Below are positions 21,778-25,979 of a stretch of DNA of 25,979 bases, piece by piece. The notes below the pieces were generated by a model. The model saw only the letters and a list, made by a program, of their open reading frames with translations. It made no database searches and had not been told where the DNA came from. The position numbers and the translations under genes are program-made. This DNA comes from a virus. The stretch lies in the IMG/VR virus record IMGVR_UViG_3300044949_000289, positions 1-25,979 of that record. The stretch is one strand, 5' to 3'. The first letter of the stretch is position 1, and every line of letters begins with the position of its first letter.

Positions 21778-21953
21778 AGCCGCTCCAGCTGTACCGCGTG
21801 GCATTCAGCCACGCCGCACCGCTCCACCTGATGGCCCGTGACCTTGCGCACGCCATCACCAGCGCCAAGGAACTATGCCCTGATGCTCAGTTCCTGAGCG
21901 CCACGCTGATGCCCGAATGGGACAACACTGATGACCTGAACCATGAGCACTGA
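21774..21953 (+). CDS. 59-aa hypothetical protein preceding the sigma factor
   Basis: MKPLQLYRVAFSHAAPLHLM, ARDLAHAITSAKELCPDAQF, then LMPEWDNTDDLNHEH. It has the beta-alpha look of short phage proteins that start with a 'Y-R-V-x-F' strand followed by a helix with 'A-x-x-x-A-x-E-L-x-P-x-A'. His- and Asp-rich at the end. ATGA overlap upstream and 11-base overlap with the sigma gene, so it should be co-translated with it and could modulate it; nothing in the sequence proves this. Confidence 0.65.
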   Translation: MKPLQLYRVAFSHAAPLHLMARDLAHAITSAKELCPDAQFLSATLMPEWDNTDDLNHEH

Positions 21954-22812
21954 CAGCATTAAGGATTACCTGACCGAGATCGGTCGGTTCCCGCTACTGA
22001 CTGGCGAGCAGGAGATCCAGCTATCCCGCCAGGTGCGGCGCATGATAGAACTGCAAGCCATGGAAGGCGAACGCACTAAAGAAGAGCTGCGCGCGATCAA
22101 GCGCGGCCAGCGAGCGCGTGAAACCATGATGAACTGCAACCTGCGGCTGGTAGTTCACATCGCCAAGAACTACGTGACCAGGCTCAAGTCCAATGGCCTT
22201 GAACTGATGGACCTTATTCAGGAGGGCGCCATTGGCTTGAACCGCGCCGTTGAGCTATTCGATGGCACCAAGGGCTACAAATTTTCTACCTACGGCTACT
22301 GGTGGATCCGTCAGTCGATTACACGCGCGATTGATACAAAGGAGCGCCTGATCCGCGTGCCGCAGCATGTACTAGATGCCACGTACAAGATTGCCAAGAT
22401 GCAACGTGAGCATCTGCAGCAACATGGCAGGCCGATGTCAACAGCAGAATGCGCTGAGCGAATGGAGATGAGTCAGCACGAGCTGCAATCGCACATTATG
22501 CGAAACGTACCGCACAGCAGCCTAGATCAACTGGTCAGGGATGATGGCTCGCCATTGGTTGACATGATCGTTGACGAGCATCAGCCTTACGACGATTCGC
22601 TATCCGTGGAATATACCGAGCAACTAGAACTGGCGCTGTCATTCCTTGCTGACCGGGATCGCGATATTGTCGCCAGTTACCACGGATTAGGAGCGCCGAA
22701 AAAGACGCAAGGCAAGATTGCTGAGGAGCTTGGCATAACGCGTAGCGCGGTTGGCCAGATCCATGATCGGTCGATGCGGCGGCTTCGTTTGATGCTCACC
22801 GAGAAACGCTGA
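21943..22812 (+). CDS. Sigma-70 family RNA polymerase sigma factor, cyanobacterial group 2-like
   Basis: 289 aa. Region 1.2 is DSIKDYLTEIGRFPLLTGEQ (residues 4-23), very like the start of cyanobacterial group 1/2 sigmas. Region 2: NLRLVVHIAKNYVTRLKSNG (66-85), LELMDLIQEGAIGLNRAVEL, FDGTKGYKFSTYGYWWIRQS with ITRAI (to 130; 2.3 and 2.4). Region 3 spans 135-200, with HSSLDQLVRDDGSPLVDMI. Region 4: ALSFLADRDRDIVASYHGLG and TQGKIAEELGITRSAVGQIH, a complete -35-binding HTH, ending at DRSMRRLRLML. All core regions are present, so it should be active. The long acidic/basic helix at 38-60 replaces the usual short 1.2-2.1 linker. Last gene of the plus-strand operon. Likely redirects host polymerase to later phage promoters, which is inference. 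Its last 126 bases are antisense to the opposing gene. Confidence 0.95.
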   Translation: MSTDSIKDYLTEIGRFPLLTGEQEIQLSRQVRRMIELQAMEGERTKEELRAIKRGQRARETMMNCNLRLVVHIAKNYVTRLKSNGLELMDLIQEGAIGLNRAVELFDGTKGYKFSTYGYWWIRQSITRAIDTKERLIRVPQHVLDATYKIAKMQREHLQQHGRPMSTAECAERMEMSQHELQSHIMRNVPHSSLDQLVRDDGSPLVDMIVDEHQPYDDSLSVEYTEQLELALSFLADRDRDIVASYHGLGAPKKTQGKIAEELGITRSAVGQIHDRSMRRLRLMLTEKR

Positions 22813-23007
22813 TGTCTCAAGATGCGCGATGTGACCAGTTGCTTGCTGAATGAGTCGCGTGTAGTAGGCATTCTGTTTGATCAGCGAGGCACACAATGAT
22901 CGCACATCTTTATCGTCTGGATGCATCAATGCGCTGCGTGATTGCGCCTCGATGCGCAGTTCTTCTTCAATGGTCCATTTGACCATCATCCAGTCACCCC
23001 ATGTCAT
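22687..23007 (-). CDS. Hypothetical 106-aa protein running into the sigma gene; possibly 3' altered
   Basis: ATG 23007 overlaps the HNH stop (ATGA). Residues 8-65 look like a genuine protein: MVKWTIEEELRIEAQSRSAL, DKDVRSLCASLIKQNAYYTR, LIQQATGHIAHLE, a helical segment of the kind seen in small cyanophage proteins. From residue 66 the frame lies on the complement of the sigma 3' end and reads as a basic, low-complexity tail (TKPPHRPIMD, LALRLFRRS). The natural stop may have been lost where two operons were joined, giving a tail-to-tail overlap of 126 bases. Function unknown; alternatively the tail is simply tolerated. Confidence 0.6.
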   Translation of the reverse strand: MTWGDWMMVKWTIEEELRIEAQSRSALMHPDDKDVRSLCASLIKQNAYYTRLIQQATGHIAHLETSAFLGEHQTKPPHRPIMDLANRATRYAKLLSNLALRLFRRS

Positions 23008-23312
23008 GGTGTCATATCTTCAGTCCATGCTTCAATCTTAGATTGCCGTTCATCCGTCCATGATGACTGCAGCTTGAACCATTGCCGCCAGTGTTCACTG
23101 CCTTTGCTGCGGTTGCATTCGCGGCAGGCTGGCACAAGGTTATTCACGACGGTGTTGCCACCCTTGTGGCGTGGCTTGACGTGATCTAGCGTGTCGGCCG
23201 CGGCGTCGCAATAGGCGCAACAGTGCTGCCATGCTTCAAAGATTTGCTGCCTGAATCGTTGCTTTGCGGAGCGTTTGGGAACGAGAGATGTGCCATCAAT
23301 CTGATGATCCAC
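23004..23312 (-). CDS. HNH endonuclease
   Basis: 102 aa. HNH core: CAYCDAAADTLDHVKPRHKG (zinc Cys32/Cys35, Asp43-His44), GNTVVNNLVPACRECNRSKG (Asn58, second Cys63/Cys66 pair, Asn67). It is a stand-alone HNH of the McrA type with two CxxC knuckles. It nicks or cuts DNA with a single metal ion. In many phages an HNH enzyme assists terminase during packaging, but those genes lie next to terminase; this one is far away beside a phosphoesterase, so a homing or host-DNA-degrading role is also possible. The 5' end overlaps the acidic 60-aa gene by 17 bases. Confidence 0.9.
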   Translation of the reverse strand: MDHQIDGTSLVPKRSAKQRFRQQIFEAWQHCCAYCDAAADTLDHVKPRHKGGNTVVNNLVPACRECNRSKGSEHWRQWFKLQSSWTDERQSKIEAWTEDMTP

Positions 23313-23478
23313 GCAACTCAGGGATGGGTAGGACGTTGACCGAGAGGCCCAGGATGTGATCGTTAGATGGTGCCAATTCTGTTAGGCGAGAAACGAAATC
23401 ATCGCTAACAGTTTCGGGATCGTCGTCTTCGCTTTCGACGACGATGGTGTACTCGATCTCAAGAACGTACTGCCTCAT
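23296..23478 (-). CDS. 60-aa acidic hypothetical protein
   Basis: MRQYVLEIEYTIVVESEDDD, then PETVSDDFVSRLTELAPSND and GLSVNVLPIPELRG. A beta-strand, an acidic loop, a helix and another strand; strongly negative. It is placed between the phosphoesterase (ATGA overlap) and the HNH enzyme (17-base overlap), so it is part of the same transcript. The acidic character could mimic DNA or bind a basic partner, for example to hold the HNH enzyme in check. This is conjecture from charge and position only. Confidence 0.6.
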   Translation of the reverse strand: MRQYVLEIEYTIVVESEDDDPETVSDDFVSRLTELAPSNDHILGLSVNVLPIPELRGSSD

Positions 23479-24344
23479 ACAGTTGGAGTGCAGGTGATTT
23501 CAACGCCTCCGCGATGGCGTGGGCGCAGTGTAAGCCAGATGCCACCGAGTGACTTTGGCATGACGATGCGCTCTACTGCCCAGCCGCCGGTTCCTCCAAA
23601 CTCCTGTTTGTAGGTGCCACATTGGACGTGCCAGCGCTGCTCCACCCAGGCGCGGCCGTTCTGATCGACGCGGTAGCAGGAGTGTGCGACGACGCTGCGC
23701 TCATGGTTGTGGCCATTCACGAGGATGTCGGCGTCTGGAGCGATCGAGGCATAGCGTCCACCGCCCATGGTGCCTTTGGTGATGATGCCGCCCCAGGCGC
23801 CGTGATGGAAGAACAACATGCACCGCCTGGTCTTGCTGTTACCGTCCTGCGTAAAGCTAAACCTGATCCAGCCCTGATAGCCCATGTGTTCAATGTTGCT
23901 GCCGTTGTTGCGCATCAGCCGCACAACATTCTCTAAGGGGTCGATCTCCTGATTGTTGCTTACGGCAGTTTCATGGTTGCCATCGCCTGCCATGAGAATG
24001 ATGTCTTGCCATGGCTTAAAGAACTCAGCTGCTTCACTGAATACAAGATCAAAGTAATTACCGCCTAGGTGTTCGGGGCGAATGTCGCCCTTACTTGCTC
24101 TGCGGTCCTTCTTGCCTTGCATTAAGCAAAGCACGTCTCCGAACATAAGAACGTGGCCATTCTGCGCTCGGCATTCATCGAGGTGCTTGGCTAGCAGCTT
24201 GCGGTCACACTTTGGGTTGTCTAAGTGGATGTCACTTAGCAGCAGGAATGTTGCTGTTTCACTGAACGCTGTGTAAGGGATGCGCAGCTCTAGCAGCTCT
24301 GGCGTCTTGCGAATAGAGGTGATGTTCACAAGACGTGGCTCCAT
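23475..24344 (-). CDS. Calcineurin-like metallophosphoesterase
   Basis: 289 aa with the full metallophosphoesterase signature: LLLSDIHLDN (Asp38, His40), VLMFGDVL (Asp70), LMAGDGNHET (Asn123-His124), MLFFHHGAWGG (His180/181) and LVNGHNHERS (His212, His214). These bind two metal ions. Between the second and third motifs is a Lys/Arg-rich insert (MQGKKDRRASKGDIRP). The closest look is of phage-type phosphoesterases in small operons, not of SbcD/Mre11, which would have a partner SbcC. Substrate could be a nucleotide, nucleic acid or phosphoprotein and cannot be told from sequence. Downstream of the endolysin by 11 bases and coupled by ATGA to the acidic 60-aa gene. Confidence 0.92.
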   Translation of the reverse strand: MEPRLVNITSIRKTPELLELRIPYTAFSETATFLLLSDIHLDNPKCDRKLLAKHLDECRAQNGHVLMFGDVLCLMQGKKDRRASKGDIRPEHLGGNYFDLVFSEAAEFFKPWQDIILMAGDGNHETAVSNNQEIDPLENVVRLMRNNGSNIEHMGYQGWIRFSFTQDGNSKTRRCMLFFHHGAWGGIITKGTMGGGRYASIAPDADILVNGHNHERSVVAHSCYRVDQNGRAWVEQRWHVQCGTYKQEFGGTGGWAVERIVMPKSLGGIWLTLRPRHRGGVEITCTPTV

Positions 24345-24355
24345 GTGTACTTAGC

Positions 24356-25528
24356 CTAAGGGGCAATGCTTGTAAGCATTGCCCAGCCGGTGCCGGGGCC
24401 ATCAACCTCCCATCGGCGCAGCCAATTCTTGCGGCTGTAGGCAATGCCTGCACCTTTGGTGTGGTTGACGTAGCCGCCATTCACCAGGTCAGCCTCACCG
24501 TTCGGGTCGTTGTGGATGTAGGCGCCGCTGGTGGAGCCGATAATCACGCTCCAGTGACCGCCGCCGGTAGGTGCGCCGACAGGCCCCTTGTGCAGCCAGC
24601 CGACCATCACGGGGCGTCCTGCCTCCAGCTCGGTGTCGATCACGGCAGGGCTGCAGTTGGTCCGTAGCCGTGCGGTTAGCGTCAAGGATTGCAGCGCCTT
24701 GATCTGCGCTTGCGCGTCGGTGGTGTCGCCGTAGGTGGCGCGGATCTTGTTGTAGGCATCGTCGCTGGTGACCTTGCCGTAGAAGCGGGCCACCATGGCA
24801 GCGCTGCTGCTGAAGCATTCGCGGTAGCCGGTGCCTGAGCGGTTGTCGTTCTGCGCCTCATACGGCACACGCAGCAGGATGCCCTGCTGTTGCAGTTGCG
24901 GTGCGCCCTTCTGCCACAGTGCCCCTTCGGCTTTCCGGCGCCGCAGTAGGCCGGCTTCGACGTTCGTGCCAGGGTTGCGGTAGAGCAGCAACGCAGCTGG
25001 CACGGCAGCCCAATCCTTATCACGCAGCGCTGCGCTGATGGTGTCAAACCCAGCGCTGCCGTAGAACCCAGTGCCGAGGTTGTAGGCGAAACTTACAAGT
25101 GCGCAGCGCTGCGGATCGCCCATGCTTGCCCAGTGCGGGATCGTGCGCAGGCGTTCGGCGATGCGGTCCACCTCTAGGCGGAGCAGCATGTCAGCCTCGA
25201 TGACGTTGATCTTGTCGCCGCGCTGCACCGCGCTGCCATCCGGGAATCGCGTGGTGCCATAGCCAATCGTCCATGGGTCGCCACCGCTCAGCGGATCAGG
25301 GTAGGCGCTGAGGTGGCAGCCCTCAAACTCCTTGATGATCTGGATCGCATCAGCCAGGTCGGTCTGCTTGCCGGGGACGCTCCAGGTCTTGAACCATGGC
25401 TGGTCGCGGTTCAGCAGTTGCGGGGCGCGCTTGTTGATGGCAGCCTCCAGTTCGCTGATCGCCGCCAACTGATGCGGCAGGCCCTTGAAGTACCGAAACA
25501 GGTCAATCAGCCGCAGTGGTTGCGTCAT
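24356..25528 (-). CDS. Two-domain endolysin: GH24 lysozyme plus C39-like cysteine peptidase
   Basis: 390 aa. Residues 8-50 (IDLFRYFKGLPHQLAAISEL, WFKTWS) are a leader segment, possibly for cell-wall or tail binding. Residues 60-205 are a T4-type lysozyme: FEGCHLSAYPDPLSGGDPWT with catalytic Glu69, Asp78 and Thr87, then CALVSFAYNLGTGFYGS. Residues 220-385 form a C39-like papain-fold peptidase: GYRECFSSSAAMVARFYGK (Cys238), PTGGGHWSVIIGSTSG (His325) and YIHNDPNG (Asn340/Asp341). The first cleaves the glycan and the second probably a peptide bond in peptidoglycan. No signal peptide is visible, so release depends on the holin-like neighbours. ATGA overlap with the upstream membrane protein. Confidence 0.93.
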   Translation of the reverse strand: MTQPLRLIDLFRYFKGLPHQLAAISELEAAINKRAPQLLNRDQPWFKTWSVPGKQTDLADAIQIIKEFEGCHLSAYPDPLSGGDPWTIGYGTTRFPDGSAVQRGDKINVIEADMLLRLEVDRIAERLRTIPHWASMGDPQRCALVSFAYNLGTGFYGSAGFDTISAALRDKDWAAVPAALLLYRNPGTNVEAGLLRRRKAEGALWQKGAPQLQQQGILLRVPYEAQNDNRSGTGYRECFSSSAAMVARFYGKVTSDDAYNKIRATYGDTTDAQAQIKALQSLTLTARLRTNCSPAVIDTELEAGRPVMVGWLHKGPVGAPTGGGHWSVIIGSTSGAYIHNDPNGEADLVNGGYVNHTKGAGIAYSRKNWLRRWEVDGPGTGWAMLTSIAP

Positions 25529-25785
25529 GGCCGTTGGATTTGCTGCGGGATGGACTGCCGATAACTGAAGGCGCCCTTGATCTCAGACCAGATGATGGGG
25601 CTGAGCATTGCGGCCACAACGGCAAGGATCACGACTTGCCCCATGCGCGTCTCAAGGCGCCCAACACGGACGCCTAATCCGCTTCGCTCAGTCTTGTCGG
25701 AGATGGCGGCATCCAGCAGCTGCTTCAGCTGGCCTTCCAGCACGCCGATGGCGCGGAGGATCTCGCCGTGCGTTGGCTCAGTCAC
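25525..25785 (-). CDS. Holin-like membrane protein (XhlA-type layout)
   Basis: 86 aa from GTG 25785, overlapping the upstream TGA (GTGA). Residues 5-45 form an amphipathic helix (THGEILRAIGVLEGQLKQLL, then ERSGLGVRVGRLETRMG), followed by one transmembrane helix at 50-66 (VVILAVVAAMLSPIIW) and a basic tail (SYRQSIPQQIQRP). A coiled-coil N-terminus plus one TM near the C-terminus is the layout of XhlA-like lysis proteins. The adjacent endolysin supports a role in lysis, with export or pore formation; it is not proof. Confidence 0.7.
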   Translation of the reverse strand: MTEPTHGEILRAIGVLEGQLKQLLDAAISDKTERSGLGVRVGRLETRMGQVVILAVVAAMLSPIIWSEIKGAFSYRQSIPQQIQRP

Positions 25786-25931
25786 CGCTTACGCGAGGCA
25801 ATGCCACGCAATGCGCCGAGGATCAGCTGAACCCAGCCGTTGGCCTTGACGCCTGGAAGGAGGCTGAGGATTTCGGAGCCCGCCAGCAACGTTACGGCAA
25901 TGCTGGTAGCAGCTTCAGGAGTCAGCGTCAT
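25782..25931 (-). CDS. 49-aa small membrane protein, lysis-module type
   Basis: MTLTPEAATSIAVTLLAGSE, ILSLLPGVKANGWVQLILGA, LRGIASRKR. Too short for common ORF cut-offs. Two hydrophobic stretches with a polar VKANGW joint and a basic end. The 'L-A-G-S-E-I-L-S-L-L-P-G-V-K-x-N-G-W-V-Q-L' segment resembles small proteins that I recall next to endolysins in cyanobacterial phages. It overlaps the holin-like gene by 4 bases (GTGA). A holin or holin partner is plausible. Confidence 0.7.
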   Translation of the reverse strand: MTLTPEAATSIAVTLLAGSEILSLLPGVKANGWVQLILGALRGIASRKR

Positions 25932-25979
25932 GACTGCAAACTGGTCGCTTCCCTAGGTTAGCTACTTGGCGCCCTGACG
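25932..25979. other. Right-edge sequence without a gene
   Basis: 48 bases upstream of the 49-aa gene. On the minus strand it has stop codons in more than one frame and no clear Shine-Dalgarno or promoter. An upstream gene, probably from the tail module, may end just inside or beyond the edge. Confidence 0.4.

Noticed and set aside
21943-22812. Host chromosomal sigma gene, marking a prophage border
   Set aside because: It overlaps phage genes on both sides in the same style as the rest of the operon, so it belongs to the phage.

Overview
The window looks like part of a tailed double-stranded DNA phage (or prophage) genome. It holds a lambda-like head and packaging module, a lysis module, and a long block of recombination, replication and regulatory genes. 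The probable host is a unicellular cyanobacterium of the Synechococcus/Cyanobium type. That is an inference from the cyanobacterial look of the phage-encoded sigma-70 factor and from several small proteins that resemble those of picocyanobacterial phages. No host metabolic gene, integrase, rRNA or convincing tRNA is visible.

Layout. (1) Bases 35-12948, all on the minus strand. Read in the direction of transcription: a short ribbon-helix-helix protein, a primase-helicase with zinc finger, TOPRIM and DUF927-like domains, a 285-base repeat-rich gap that looks like an iteron-type origin, a 67-aa protein, a bacterial-type DNA polymerase sliding clamp and a tail-completion protein. A second repeat-rich gap follows, then small terminase, large terminase (GpA family), a gpW-like connector, a lambda-type portal, one very long protease-capsid fusion, two small head proteins and a gpFII-like head-tail joining protein at the left edge. 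From small terminase onward the order Nu1-A-W-B-(C+E)-FI-FII follows lambda. (2) Bases 13072-22812, all on the plus strand. A RuvC-like DEDD protein with an IS110-like catalytic core is followed by a nested inverted repeat and then 17 genes whose reading frames all touch or overlap: SNF2-type helicase, DNA methyltransferase, DEAH helicase, VRR-NUC nuclease, small membrane and unknown proteins, RecE-like exonuclease, RecT/Bet annealase, HTH protein, SSB, a run of short unknown genes and a sigma factor. (3) Bases 22687-25931, again minus strand: two small holin-like membrane proteins, a lysozyme plus C39-like peptidase endolysin, a metallophosphoesterase, an acidic 60-aa protein, an HNH endonuclease and a protein whose 3' end runs 126 bases into the sigma gene.

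How it fits together. The plus-strand block has the content of an early operon: two-component recombination (exonuclease plus annealase plus SSB), helicases, a methyltransferase, and a sigma factor that could direct host RNA polymerase to later promoters. The left minus-strand block starts with replication (primase, clamp, candidate origin) and passes into packaging and head assembly. The tail tube, tape measure and fibre genes are absent. They should follow gpFII beyond the left edge and precede the lysis genes beyond the right edge, which suggests a circular map cut inside the tail module.

The observations most worth a second look are the 9-bp iteron array at 10102-10358, the helically phased repeats with dyad symmetry just upstream of small terminase (7892-7975), the DEDD/IS110-like protein beside a structured spacer, the phage sigma factor and sliding clamp, a membrane-anchored HTH protein, and the protease-capsid polyprotein with extra N-terminal domains. 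All family calls are by eye; no database search was run.
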